Positions 38,260 to 47,367 of a stretch of DNA of 64,000 nucleotides are shown here, in pieces. Each line of letters starts with the position of its first letter. The first letter of the stretch is position 1. A model generated the notes under the pieces. That model made no database searches. It was not told the DNA's origin and was given only the letters and a program-made list of their open reading frames with translations. A program made the position numbers and the translations under genes. The stretch is from assembly GCF_014204985.1 (NCBI RefSeq), contig NZ_JACHMP010000001.1:4030001-4094000 (forward strand), in the 5' to 3' direction. The stretch comes from Streptosporangium becharense. Lineage in GTDB: Bacteria; Actinomycetota; Actinomycetes; Streptosporangiales; Streptosporangiaceae.

Positions 38260-40095
38260 ATGCGTACGTGGGTTAAGGGCTCGGCCCCCGCAGCACTGCT
38301 CGCCCTGGGCGTCATGGCCCTGGGCAGCGGTACGGCCTTCGCCGACACCGACGGTGACCATTCGATCGGCGGTGGCAACCAGGTCAACCTGCCCGTCTCC
38401 CTGCCGATCGACATCAGCGGCAACGCCGTCGGGGTGCTGGGCGAGTCGGCCGCGTCCTCCCGGGGAGGCGCCTCCGTCGAGAACGGCGACGGCGGCAGCG
38501 GCGGGATCCCGGGCCGCACGTCCGGGCGGGGCAGCATCCTGGGCGGCAACCAGGTCGACGCCCCCATCACCGCGCCGGTCAACGCCTGCGGGAACGGGGT
38601 GGCGGTGCTCGGCGGCGCGAAGGCGGGCTGCGAGGGCGGCGCCTCGGTCCGCAACCCCGGCAGGGGCGGCGGTGCGGGAGGCAACCGGACCAGCGGCGCG
38701 CACAGCGTCCTGGGCGGCAACCAGGTCGACGCCCCCATCACCGCGCCGGTCAACGTCTGCGGCAACGCGGTCGCCGTCGTCGGTGGGGCGTTCTCCGGCT
38801 GCCGCGGTGGTGCCGAGGCCACCGTCGACCGCCCCGGCCGGCCGGGGCACCCCGGTCACCAGGGCAAGCCGGGGTACGGCGGGCACGAGGGGCACGGGTC
38901 GCGGCCCGGTTCGGGCCTCGGCCGTCCCGGGAACGACACCGACGGGCGCTTCGGCATCGGTGGCGGCAACCAGATCGTGGCGCCGATCACCGCGCCGGTC
39001 AACGTCTGCGGCAACGCGGTCGGCGACGGCCGGGCGGACTGCGAGGGCGGCGTGTCCCCCGGGAACGGCCGGGGCGGGGCCGGGGCGGGCGGCAACCGCA
39101 CCTCGGGCCGGTCTTCGGTGCTCGGCGGTAACCAGGTGGTGGCGCCGATCACCGCGCCGATCAATGTCTGCGGCAACTCCGTGGCGCTCCTCGGTGACGC
39201 CTTCGCCGGCTGCCGGGGTGGCGCGTCCGTCAAGAACGGCGCCAGGGGTGCCGGTGCGGGGGGCAACACCACTTCGGGCCGGTCTTCGGTGCTCGGCGGT
39301 AACCAGGTGGTGGCGCCGATCACCGCGCCGGTCAACGTCTGCGGCAACTCCGTCGCCGTGCTCGGCAAGGCCGGCTCCGGGTGCCGCGGTGGCGCCGCGG
39401 TCTCACCGAACGGGAGGGGCGGCGGCGCCGGGGGCAACCGCACCGACGGCGCGCACAGCGTCCTCGGCGGCAACCAGATCGTGGCGCCGATCACCGCGCC
39501 GATCAATGTCTGCGGCAACGCCGTCGCCGTCCTGGGCGACGCGGCGGCGGGCTGCCTCGGCGGCTCCCGGGCCGGCGGGCCGTCCAGTGGTCACGGTGGT
39601 CAGGGCGGTCACGGTGGTCAGGGTGGCCACGGCGGCGGCCACTGGGGTGACAAGCCCGGCAGGGGCAAGACCAGCGGCCTGCTGCCGGTGCTGCCCGAGG
39701 TCCCGCAGGCCCGCGGGGTGACGGCCGGGCGGCAGGCGCCCACCTCCGAGCTGCCCCCGCTGCCCCACTCCGCCGAGGTCCGCGGCGCCCGGTCCGGTCT
39801 GCCCGCCGCCGCCCAGGTCGGCGAGGCCGCGACCCTGCCCGAGCTTCCCGAGCTGCCCGGCGGTTCGGCGAGCGAGCGGTCCCGCGGGTCCCGGAACGGC
39901 TCGCCGCTGGCTCCCGTCACCGACACGCTCTCCTCGACTCCGGTCGGTGAGATCGGCCTGATGAGCGCCGCCCAGCCCGCCGGGGTGACGGGCATGAACG
40001 TCGGCGCTCTCGCCGCGCTCCTGATCGGTGGGCTGGCCGCCGCCGCGGCGACCCTCTTCGCCGCCGGGCGCCGCATTCGCTTCGCGAAGAAGTAA
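38260..40095 (+). CDS. Large membrane-anchored protein with seven chaplin-like domains
   Basis: Protein of 611 aa with signal peptide (APAALLALGVMALGSGTAFA). Seven chaplin-type domains follow, each of the form GGNQ-(I/V)-x-(A/L)-P-(I/V)-(T/S)-(A/L)-P-(I/V)-(N/D)-x-C-GN-x-V-...-C-x-GG, separated by Gly-rich linkers. The first lacks both Cys (ISGN and SSRGG); the other six have the Cys pair. The remainder is a Gly/His and Pro-rich spacer, one C-terminal helix (VGALAALLIGGLAAAAATLFAAG) and a basic end RRIRFAKK. Streptomyces long chaplins have two domains and a sortase signal; I see no LPXTG/LAXTG here. Chaplins assemble into amyloid-like, surface-active fibres on aerial hyphae, so a hydrophobic coat role is inferred. 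TAGGAG lies nine bases before ATG 38260. Confidence 0.85.
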   Translation: MRTWVKGSAPAALLALGVMALGSGTAFADTDGDHSIGGGNQVNLPVSLPIDISGNAVGVLGESAASSRGGASVENGDGGSGGIPGRTSGRGSILGGNQVDAPITAPVNACGNGVAVLGGAKAGCEGGASVRNPGRGGGAGGNRTSGAHSVLGGNQVDAPITAPVNVCGNAVAVVGGAFSGCRGGAEATVDRPGRPGHPGHQGKPGYGGHEGHGSRPGSGLGRPGNDTDGRFGIGGGNQIVAPITAPVNVCGNAVGDGRADCEGGVSPGNGRGGAGAGGNRTSGRSSVLGGNQVVAPITAPINVCGNSVALLGDAFAGCRGGASVKNGARGAGAGGNTTSGRSSVLGGNQVVAPITAPVNVCGNSVAVLGKAGSGCRGGAAVSPNGRGGGAGGNRTDGAHSVLGGNQIVAPITAPINVCGNAVAVLGDAAAGCLGGSRAGGPSSGHGGQGGHGGQGGHGGGHWGDKPGRGKTSGLLPVLPEVPQARGVTAGRQAPTSELPPLPHSAEVRGARSGLPAAAQVGEAATLPELPELPGGSASERSRGSRNGSPLAPVTDTLSSTPVGEIGLMSAAQPAGVTGMNVGALAALLIGGLAAAAATLFAAGRRIRFAKK

Positions 40096-40176
40096 GGAAC
40101 AACTCACCTGAAGGGCAACTTTCCCCGGGGTGACCGGGGAGGCCCTCAGGCGCCTCGCAGGCGGTGACGTCAGGAC

Positions 40177-40201
40177 GGCCGCACCCCGCCAGGGTGCGGC
40201 C
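40177..40201 (+). terminator. Terminator hairpin after the chaplin gene
   Basis: GGCCGCACCC (40177–40186) pairs with GGGTGCGGCC (40192–40201) around CGCCA, followed by CTTCGTCT. Stable 10-bp stem, weak T-tract as usual in high-GC genomes. It lies 80 bp after the stop and may also serve the convergent DUF5703 gene. Confidence 0.7.
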
Positions 40202-40280
40202 CTTCGTCTCGCCCGGCGAGACATGAACGCTTTGCCCGTTCCGGGGGCGCGGCCCGGGGCGGGCAAAGCCATGTTCTGGA

Positions 40281-40466
40281 TCACATCGTCCTGGTCACGC
40301 GTATGATCTTCCGGCGCAACCGGACGTCGCGGCGGCCGTCGGGATACAGTCGCAGGCGATCGAGCTCCCAGCCGCCGTATTCTGCGTGTTCGGTCAGTAT
40401 CTGCCGGGCGACGTCCCGGGTGGTGCCGCGTGGAAGGTGGAGAACCAAGTAGGAGTAGTCGAGCAC
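40281..40466 (-). CDS. DUF5703-family small protein
   Basis: Protein of 61 aa: VLDYSYLVLHLPRGTTRDVARQILTEHAEYGGWELDRLRLYPDGRRDVRLRRKIIRVTRTM. The pattern 'Y.yl.l.lP...(S/T)r..ar..L...AEYGGWEL.R.RlY.DG.R.v.LRRki' is what I remember of DUF5703, a small actinobacterial family of unknown function that is commonly found close to topA. GTG 40466 marks the start of conservation, although the frame stays open upstream. It is divergent from topA with 157 bp between the starts. Confidence 0.8.
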   Translation of the reverse strand: MLDYSYLVLHLPRGTTRDVARQILTEHAEYGGWELDRLRLYPDGRRDVRLRRKIIRVTRTM

Positions 40467-40623
40467 AGCGATTAGTCTCCGAGGGTGGGCCGGGGGACGT
40501 CGACACTCATAGGGCTTTATTCTGCGTCCTTGCGGCTTTCCTCGGGAGTGCCCCCGACTGAGATCGGGTAACCCGAGTGGAAGTGAACGGGGATCGAATG
40601 CGAACAGCGAGGTAGGAAGCAGC

Positions 40624-43278
40624 GTGCCAGCCAAGAAGGGCAACGCCGGCGGAACCCGCCTGGTGATCGTCGAGTCGCCTTCCAAGGCGAAGACCATCGC
40701 TGGGTACCTCGGCCGCGGCTATGTCGTGGAGTCCAGCATCGGGCATATTCGTGATCTCCCCGAGAAGGCCGACGACATCCCGGACAAGTACCGGGGAGAA
40801 CCCTGGGCACGCCTGGGTGTCAACGTCGATCACGACTTCGAGCCGCTCTACGTCGTCAACCACGACAAGAAGGCTCAGGTGAGCAAGCTCAAGCAGCTGC
40901 TCAAGGACGCCGACGAGCTCTACCTCGCCACCGACGAAGACCGGGAGGGGGAGGCCATCGCCTGGCACCTCCGCGAGGTGCTCAACCCCAAGGTTCCGGT
41001 CCACCGCATGGTGTTCCACGAGATCACGCCGCGTGCGATCCAGGACGCGGTGGCGAACCCGCGTACGCTGAACCTGCGGCTGGTCGACGCCCAGGAGACC
41101 CGGCGCATCCTCGACCGCCTCTACGGCTACGAGGTCAGCCCGGTCCTGTGGAAGAAGGTCAAGCCCCGCCTGTCGGCCGGGCGGGTGCAGTCGGTGGCGA
41201 CCCGGCTGGTCGTGGAGCGCGAGCGCGAGCGCCTGGCGTTCACCAGCGCGAGCTACTGGGATCTGCAGGCGCTGTTCGACACCGGCCGGGACGAGACCCC
41301 GCACGAGTTCACCGCCATGCTGACCGGCGTCGACGGTAAGCGCGTCGCCCAGGGCCGCGACTTCGCCAGCAACGGCACGCTCAAGGGTGCCGACGTGCTC
41401 CACCTCGACGAGCAGGCAGCCCAGGCTCTGGCCGCCCGTCTCGACGGTGCCCGTTACCGGGTCACGTCGGTCGAGCGGAGGCCGTACACCCGCAAGCCGT
41501 ACGCGCCGTTCCGGACGACGACGCTGCAGCAGGAGGCCAGCCGCAAGCTGGGCTTCTCCGCGAAGTCGACCATGCAGGTCGCCCAGCGCCTGTACGAGAA
41601 CGGCTTCATCACCTACATGCGAACCGACAGCACCACGCTGTCGGAGACCGCCGTGTCGGCCGCCCGCAGCCAGGCGATCAAGCTGTACGGCGCGGCGTAC
41701 GTGACCGACAAGCCGCGTGTCTACACCAGCAAGGTGAAGAACGCGCAGGAGGCGCACGAGGCGATCCGCCCGTCGGGCGAGGAGTTCCGCACCCCGGGTG
41801 AGACCGGCCTGACCGGTGACATGTTCCGGCTGTACGAGCTGATCTGGCAGCGCACCGTGGCCTCGCAGATGAAGGACGCGGTCGGCGAGTCGGTCATCGT
41901 GAAGGTGGCGGGGACGTCCGCCTCCGGTGAGCGGGTCGAGTTCAGCGCCTCCGGGCGGACCATCACCTTCCACGGGTTCCTGAAGGCGTACGTCGAGGGT
42001 GCGGACGACCCGGCCACCGACCGTGACGACTCCGAGAAGCGCCTGCCCGACCTGGCCGAGAACGACCCGCTGACCGCGTCGGCCCTGAACGTGCTGGCTC
42101 ACGCGACCAAGCCCCCTGCGCGTTACACCGAGGCGTCGCTGGTCAAGGAGCTGGAAGACCGGGAGATCGGCCGTCCGTCGACGTACGCGTCGATCATCGG
42201 GACGATCCTCGACCGGGGTTACGTCTTCAAGAAGGGCACGGCCCTGGTGCCGTCCTTCCTGGCGTTCGCGGTGGTCAACCTGCTGGAGCAGCACTTCGGC
42301 CACCTCGTCGACTACGCCTTCACCGCGGGGATGGAGAAGGTCCTCGACGACATCGCGAACGACCGGGCGGAGCGGGTGCCGGAGCTGCGCCGGTTCTACT
42401 TCGGTGACAACGGTGACGAGGGCCTGAAGGAGATGGTCACCGACCTCGGGGAGATCGACGCGAAGGAGATCAGTTCCTTCCCGATCCGGGGTACCGACAT
42501 CATGATCCGGGTGGGGCGTTACGGCCCGTATCTGGACCGCGACGGCGCCCGGGTGAACGTCCCCGACGACCTGGCCCCCGACGAGCTCACCGCGGAGATG
42601 GCGGAGGAGCTGTTCTCCCGCCCGACGGGTGACCGTGAGCTGGGCAAGGACCCGGTCACCGGTAACGTGATCGTGGCGAGGGACGGCCGTTACGGCCCGT
42701 ACGTGACGGAGATCCTGCCGGAGGAGGCGCCGCCGTCCGACGGCGCGAAGAAGAAGACCCGCAAGGCCGACGCCCCCAAGCCGCGCACCGCGTCGCTGCT
42801 GAAGTCGATGTCCCTCGACACCGTCACCCTGGACGACGCGCTGAAGTTGCTGTCGTTGCCCCGGCTGCTCGGGGAGCTCGACGGCCAGGAGGTCACGGCC
42901 CAGAACGGCAGGTTCGGTCCCTACGTCAAGAAGGGCACCGACTCGCGCTCGCTGGCCTCCGAAGAGGAGATGTTCACGGTCACGCTGGAGCAGGCCAAGG
43001 AGCTGTTCGCCCAGCCCAAGACGCGGGGTCGTCGCGCCGCCGCCGCGCCGCCGCTGCGTGAGCTGGGTGCCGACCCCGTCTCCAAGAAGCCGATCGTGGT
43101 CAAGGAGGGCCGGTTCGGGCCGTACGTGACCGACGGTGAGACGAACGCCTCCCTGCGCAAGGGTGACGAGGTCGAGCACATCACCACCGAGCGTGCCGCC
43201 GAACTGCTCGCCGACCGTCGTGCCCGCGGCCCGGCGCCCAAGCGTCCCCGCACCACCCGGGCGAAGGCCAAGGCCTGA
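40624..43278 (+). CDS. topA: DNA topoisomerase I
   Basis: Type IA topoisomerase of 884 aa that relaxes negative supercoils. VIVESPSKAKTIAGYLG opens the TOPRIM domain, which ends near DREGEAIAWHL with the metal-binding acidic residues. The catalytic tyrosine is Tyr331 in GFITYMRTDSTTLS. The C-terminal part carries four or five repeats with an F/YGPYV core (VGRYGPYL, DGRYGPYV, NGRFGPYV, EGRFGPYV) instead of Cys4 zinc fingers, as in other actinobacterial enzymes, then a basic tail (KRPRTTRAKAKA) that aids processivity. GTG 40624 has AGGAAG upstream. Start of a conserved replication block with tmk and holB. Confidence 0.97.
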   Translation: MPAKKGNAGGTRLVIVESPSKAKTIAGYLGRGYVVESSIGHIRDLPEKADDIPDKYRGEPWARLGVNVDHDFEPLYVVNHDKKAQVSKLKQLLKDADELYLATDEDREGEAIAWHLREVLNPKVPVHRMVFHEITPRAIQDAVANPRTLNLRLVDAQETRRILDRLYGYEVSPVLWKKVKPRLSAGRVQSVATRLVVERERERLAFTSASYWDLQALFDTGRDETPHEFTAMLTGVDGKRVAQGRDFASNGTLKGADVLHLDEQAAQALAARLDGARYRVTSVERRPYTRKPYAPFRTTTLQQEASRKLGFSAKSTMQVAQRLYENGFITYMRTDSTTLSETAVSAARSQAIKLYGAAYVTDKPRVYTSKVKNAQEAHEAIRPSGEEFRTPGETGLTGDMFRLYELIWQRTVASQMKDAVGESVIVKVAGTSASGERVEFSASGRTITFHGFLKAYVEGADDPATDRDDSEKRLPDLAENDPLTASALNVLAHATKPPARYTEASLVKELEDREIGRPSTYASIIGTILDRGYVFKKGTALVPSFLAFAVVNLLEQHFGHLVDYAFTAGMEKVLDDIANDRAERVPELRRFYFGDNGDEGLKEMVTDLGEIDAKEISSFPIRGTDIMIRVGRYGPYLDRDGARVNVPDDLAPDELTAEMAEELFSRPTGDRELGKDPVTGNVIVARDGRYGPYVTEILPEEAPPSDGAKKKTRKADAPKPRTASLLKSMSLDTVTLDDALKLLSLPRLLGELDGQEVTAQNGRFGPYVKKGTDSRSLASEEEMFTVTLEQAKELFAQPKTRGRRAAAAPPLRELGADPVSKKPIVVKEGRFGPYVTDGETNASLRKGDEVEHITTERAAELLADRRARGPAPKRPRTTRAKAKA

Positions 43279-43280
43279 CC

Positions 43281-43323
43281 GTACGGGCTCCGCGATCCGC
43301 GTCCGCGGGGACGGAGCCCGTAC
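43281..43323 (+). terminator. Hairpin after topA
   Basis: GTACGGGCTCCG (43281–43292) and CGGAGCCCGTAC (43312–43323) form a perfect 12-bp stem three bases after the stop, with a 19-nt GC-rich loop. No T-tract follows. The rest of the 335-bp gap to the next gene is GC-rich and holds no gene I can support. Confidence 0.75.
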
Positions 43324-43613
43324 CCCGGCCGCCCGGCCTCGGCCCCGGTCCGTCCGTACCCCGCCCCCTCGGCCGGCCTCGGCCGCCCGGCGCCGGCCGA
43401 GGGGGCGGGGTAGGGTAAGGGCTGCACCCAAAACCACCCTTCCGGAACCCCGAAATGAGAAACTCCGGGGACGACGGTGCCGGTCGCCTCTTTTCGCCGC
43501 TGTGACCTGCGCGGGCCCGGACGGACGTACTACCCTCGTGCGGCGGGCAGCCGGGCGTCCACGTCTCGTCCGCGTCCTCCCCAGCCCAGCGAGCACCTGG
43601 ATACGCTGACATC

Positions 43614-45680
43614 ATGACCACGCCTGGCCGGAACACCGCACGACGCAAGGCTCCCAACGTGCTGGCCTACGCCCCGTTCCGCAAGCTGTGGACGGCCATG
43701 TCGGTGTGCAGTCTCGGAGACTGGCTCAACCTGCTGGCCCTGACGGCGCTCGCGGGCAACCTCACCATGGACAGGGGCTACCAGGTGCAGAGCCTGGCCA
43801 TCGGCGGTGTCTTCGTCGCGAAGATGCTCCCGGCCATCGTGCTGGGCCCGCTCGCGGGAGCGTTCGCCGACCGGTTCGACCGGCGGCTGACGATGTTCTT
43901 CTGCGACCTGCTGCGGTTCGGGCTGGTGCTGTCGATCCCGCTGGTGGGCAGCTACCAGTGGGTGCTCGTCGCCACGTTCCTGGTCGAGTGCGTCAACCTC
44001 TTCTGGGTCCCGGCCAAGGACGCCACGGTGCCGAACCTGGTGCCCAAGGAGCGGCTGGAGGAGGCCAACCAGCTCAACCTCCTGGTCACCTACGGCACCG
44101 CGCCGGTCGCGGCGCTGCTGTTCGCGGTGCTGTCGGTGGCCAACGACATGCTGGGGCGCCTGCTGCCGTTCCTGGCGATCCGCGAGACGTACCTGGCACT
44201 GTTCATCAACGCGCTGGCGTACCTCGTCTCCGCGGTCATCATCCTCTCGCTGAAGGAGATCCCGAAGGCCGGTGTGGCGGTCGCGACCTCCTCTCCGTCG
44301 GTGCTGCGGCAGATCTTCGAGGGCTGGCGGTTCGTGGGCGGCAACCGGCTGATCCGCGGTCTGATCCTCGGCATGCTGGGCGCCTTCGCCGCGGGCGGCG
44401 CGGTGGTCGGGGTCGCCAAGATCTATGTCAACGCGCTGGGCGGTGGTGACGCGGCGTACGGTGTGGTCTTCGGGGCGGTCTTCCTCGGCATGGCCTCCGG
44501 CATGTTCTTCGGTCCCAGGTTGATGCGCGAGCTGTCGCGGCGGCGGCTGTTCGCCTTGTCGATCATCGTCGCGGGCCTGGTCCTGACCGCGATCGCGCTC
44601 ATCCACAACCTGGTGATCGTCGTCATGCTGACCGTGCTGCTGGGTGCGTGCGCGGGCATCGCCTGGATCATCGGCTACACCATGATCGGCCTGGAGGTCG
44701 ACGACGGCCTGCGGGGTCGCACGTTCGCCTTCCTGCAGTCACTGGCCCGGGTGACGCTGCTGCTGGTGGTCGCGGTCGCGCCGACCGTGGCGGGCCTGTT
44801 CGGCGAGCGTGAGCTCAAGTTCGGGCAGGAGACCGTCTACCGGTTCGACGGGTCCAACCTGGTGCTGGTGGTCGGCGGGCTGCTCGCGGCGATCGTCGGG
44901 ATCGTCGCGCTGCGGCAGATGGACGACCGCAAGGGCGTCTCCATCGTCGCCGACCTGGTCGCCGCCGTGCGCGGGGAGCGGTTCGCGCCTGAGGCCGCCG
45001 AGCAGGCGACGCGCGGGATGTTCATCGCGTTCGAGGGCGGGGAGGGCTCGGGGAAGACCACCCAGTCCCGTCTGCTGGCGATCTGGCTGCGCGACCAGGG
45101 GTACGACGTCGTGCAGACCCGCGAGCCGGGCTCGACCAAGGTGGGCATGCGGTTGCGCGCGATCCTGCTGGACGCGGTGCACCAGGGACTGTCGGCGCGG
45201 TCGGAGGCGCTGCTGTACGCGGCCGACCGGGCCGAGCACGTCGAGAAGGTCATCCGCCCGGCTCTGCACCGGGGCTCGATGGTGATCTCCGACCGCTACG
45301 TCGACTCCTCGCTGGCCTACCAGGGTGCGGGCCGGGCCCTCGACCCCGGGGACGTGACGAGGATCAACAGCTGGGCCACCGGCGGGCTCGTCCCCGACCT
45401 GACGGTGCTCATCGACACCCCGCCCTCGGTCGGGCTGACCCGGCTGGGCGGCGCCGCCGACCGGATCGAGGCGGAGCCGCTGGAGTTCCACGAGCGGGTG
45501 CGCCGCGAGTTCCGCTCGCTGGCCGCCGCCGAGCCCGCGCGGTACGCGGTCATCGACGGCACGCTGTCGGAGGAGGAGATCTCCCGGCTCATCCAGGACC
45601 GGGTGCGGGAGATGCTGCCCGACCCGGTGCCGCAGGAGGCGGAGGACGTCACCGGGACCATCCCCGCCGTGCGCGACTGA
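43614..45680 (+). CDS. tmk: MFS transporter–thymidylate kinase fusion
   Basis: Bifunctional protein of 688 aa. Residues about 1–445 form a major-facilitator domain with ten to twelve helices, GPLAGAFADRFDRRLTMF being the signature loop. From residue 469 a complete thymidylate kinase follows: P-loop FEGGEGSGKTTQSRLL, TREPGSTKVG (the RE(P)G motif), DRYVDSSLAYQGAGR (the DR(Y/F) motif) and a LID region near AADRIEAEP. The kinase makes dTDP from dTMP; the fusion is known from S. coelicolor SCO3542 and relatives, where the membrane part has no proven substrate. It lies between topA and holB in the conserved order. ATG 43614. Confidence 0.93.
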   Translation: MTTPGRNTARRKAPNVLAYAPFRKLWTAMSVCSLGDWLNLLALTALAGNLTMDRGYQVQSLAIGGVFVAKMLPAIVLGPLAGAFADRFDRRLTMFFCDLLRFGLVLSIPLVGSYQWVLVATFLVECVNLFWVPAKDATVPNLVPKERLEEANQLNLLVTYGTAPVAALLFAVLSVANDMLGRLLPFLAIRETYLALFINALAYLVSAVIILSLKEIPKAGVAVATSSPSVLRQIFEGWRFVGGNRLIRGLILGMLGAFAAGGAVVGVAKIYVNALGGGDAAYGVVFGAVFLGMASGMFFGPRLMRELSRRRLFALSIIVAGLVLTAIALIHNLVIVVMLTVLLGACAGIAWIIGYTMIGLEVDDGLRGRTFAFLQSLARVTLLLVVAVAPTVAGLFGERELKFGQETVYRFDGSNLVLVVGGLLAAIVGIVALRQMDDRKGVSIVADLVAAVRGERFAPEAAEQATRGMFIAFEGGEGSGKTTQSRLLAIWLRDQGYDVVQTREPGSTKVGMRLRAILLDAVHQGLSARSEALLYAADRAEHVEKVIRPALHRGSMVISDRYVDSSLAYQGAGRALDPGDVTRINSWATGGLVPDLTVLIDTPPSVGLTRLGGAADRIEAEPLEFHERVRREFRSLAAAEPARYAVIDGTLSEEEISRLIQDRVREMLPDPVPQEAEDVTGTIPAVRD

Positions 45681-45702
45681 CACCGGCGGTAGGTTGGGGA
45701 CC

Positions 45703-46884
45703 GTGGCAGTCTTCGATGACCTTGTGGGGCAGGAACGCGCCGTCGTGACGCTCCGCCGGGCCGCCGCGGCGGCGGCCGACCTGCTCACGGGCGGGCGTGG
45801 CGCGGGGATGACCCACGCGTGGCTGTTCACCGGGCCGCCCGGTTCCGGCCGTGAGGAGGCCGCGCGGGCGTTCGCCGCCTCGCTGTTCTGTCCGGACCAG
45901 GGGTGCGGGCACTGTGAGATGTGCCACCAGGTGGAGATCGGTTCCCACCCCGACCTGGAGATCGTCCGGCCGCAGGGGCTGTCGTACGGGGTCAAGGAGA
46001 CCCGCCGTCTCATCCTCCGCGCGGCCGGGGCACCGACGCTGGGCCGCTGGCGCGTCGTGCTGTTCGAGGACGCCGACCGGGCCACGGAGGGGGCGTCCAA
46101 CGCGTTGCTGAAGGCGATCGAGGAGCCACCGCCGCGGACGGTCTGGTTGCTCTGCGCACCCGCCCCGGACGACATGATGATCACTATCCGGTCCCGGTGC
46201 CGGCTGGTCACGCTCGTCACCCCACCCGTCCCGGCGGTCGCGCACGTGCTGGTCACCCGCGAGAACGTGCCGCCGGCGGTGGCGGAGTTCGCCGCCAGGG
46301 CCGCCCAGGGGCACATCGAGCGGGCCCGCAGGCTCGCCCTGGACGAGGAGGCGCGCAGGCGCCGCGACGCGGTGCTGTCCATCCCGGGGTCGCTGACCGG
46401 TGTGGGGGAGTGCGTGACGGCGGCCGAGCGGCTGGTGAAGACCGCGGACGAGGAGGCCGCCGCGGTCACCGCGACGCTGAACGAGGCGGAGACCGCCGAG
46501 CTGCGCAAGATCTACGGTGAGGGGTCGTCGGGCAAGGGGCTCAACAAGGGCCTCATCCGGGGCGGGGCCGGGGCGTTGAAGGAGCTGGAAGACCGTCAGA
46601 AGTCGCGGGCGACCAGGACCAAGCGCGATGTCATCGACACGGCTCTGCTCGACCTGGTGGCGTTCTACCGTGACGTGCTGGCGGTGCAGTTCGGCGCCTC
46701 CGTGGCGCTGGCCGGTGAAGATCGCCGGGCGGACCTGGACGCCCTGGCCCGTTCCTCTACGCCGGAGGAGACCCTGCTGAGGATCGACGCGATCATGCTC
46801 TGCCGGGAGCGGCTGGCGGCCAACGTCAATCCGCAGATGGCGGTCGAGGCGATGACCCTCTCGCTGCGGCGGCCCCGTCCCTGA
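45703..46884 (+). CDS. holB: DNA polymerase III delta-prime subunit
   Basis: Clamp-loader AAA+ protein of 393 aa. VFDDLVGQERAVVTLRRA starts the domain, and the P-loop is GPPGSGREEAARA, a degenerate form expected for delta-prime, which does not hydrolyse ATP. Four Cys in CPDQGCGHCEMCHQ form the zinc module. VVLFEDADRATEGASNALLKAIEEPPPRTVWLL holds the Walker B-like and sensor parts, and TIRSRCRLV the SRC motif. GTG 45703 is chosen over the TTG at 45694 because the family begins '(V/M)-x-V-F-DDLVGQ'. It follows the tmk fusion by 22 bp and is probably co-transcribed. Confidence 0.95.
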   Translation: MAVFDDLVGQERAVVTLRRAAAAAADLLTGGRGAGMTHAWLFTGPPGSGREEAARAFAASLFCPDQGCGHCEMCHQVEIGSHPDLEIVRPQGLSYGVKETRRLILRAAGAPTLGRWRVVLFEDADRATEGASNALLKAIEEPPPRTVWLLCAPAPDDMMITIRSRCRLVTLVTPPVPAVAHVLVTRENVPPAVAEFAARAAQGHIERARRLALDEEARRRRDAVLSIPGSLTGVGECVTAAERLVKTADEEAAAVTATLNEAETAELRKIYGEGSSGKGLNKGLIRGGAGALKELEDRQKSRATRTKRDVIDTALLDLVAFYRDVLAVQFGASVALAGEDRRADLDALARSSTPEETLLRIDAIMLCRERLAANVNPQMAVEAMTLSLRRPRP

Positions 46885-46939
46885 GTTTCCGCCGCCCGAT
46901 CCTCGTCTCCGTCCCTGAGTTTCCGCCGCCCGATCCTCG
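46875..46939. repeat. Perfect 31-bp tandem duplication spanning the holB stop
   Basis: Positions 46875–46905, which contain the last codons and TGA of holB, are repeated exactly at 46909–46939, with three bases between. Being perfect, the duplication is recent or maintained. Confidence 0.9.
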
Positions 46940-47367
46940 CATTCCTCGCCTGCGGTTCCCAGGCTCTTTCCCCGCTTCTCGGGCTCTTTCCACGGTTCAC
47001 GTGGTCTTGCGGTGTTCCGCGGCCCCGGGCTCTTGCGGTGTTCCCTCCGCGGTCCGCGGATTCCCCGCTCGTCCGGGGTGACGGACGGCCACCGTGTCCC
47101 AGGGTCCGGCGGCCCCCGCGGTGCGGCGTGGCCGGTACCGGACGTCATAAAGCCCTTCCGGGACCGGGCTGACGAATATCCGCTGGTGAGAGAGCCGGCC
47201 CTACGTGGCTATCCCCAGATTTGTAATTGGATGGAACCATTTACCGCTATCTCCCCTCAAAGTGAAGGTGTGGATCGTTAAGATTCGCAGTACAAAAAGT
47301 AATATTTGTTATAAAATAATTGACTGTCCTGCTCACGGGGAGAGCAGAGAAGACCGGGGGAACCTTG
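46940..47367. promoter_or_regulatory. Intergenic with A/T-rich promoter for the glycosyltransferase pair
   Basis: From 46940 to 47200 the sequence is GC-rich with C/T-rich repeats (CTCTTTCC, GCGGTGTTCC). From about 47215 to 47330 it becomes strongly A/T-rich (AAAAAGTAATATTTGT, ATAAAATAATTGACTG), unusual in this genome and similar to the region before the 32288 operon. TTGACT (47319–47324) lies too close to serve alone. This must contain the promoter of the gene at 47368; no gene is visible. Confidence 0.5.

Noticed and set aside
40507-43596. Minus-strand open frame of 1029 codons across topA
   Set aside because: Shadow of topA codon bias; the Arg/Gly/Val/Asp-rich translation has no domain, and topA is unmistakable.
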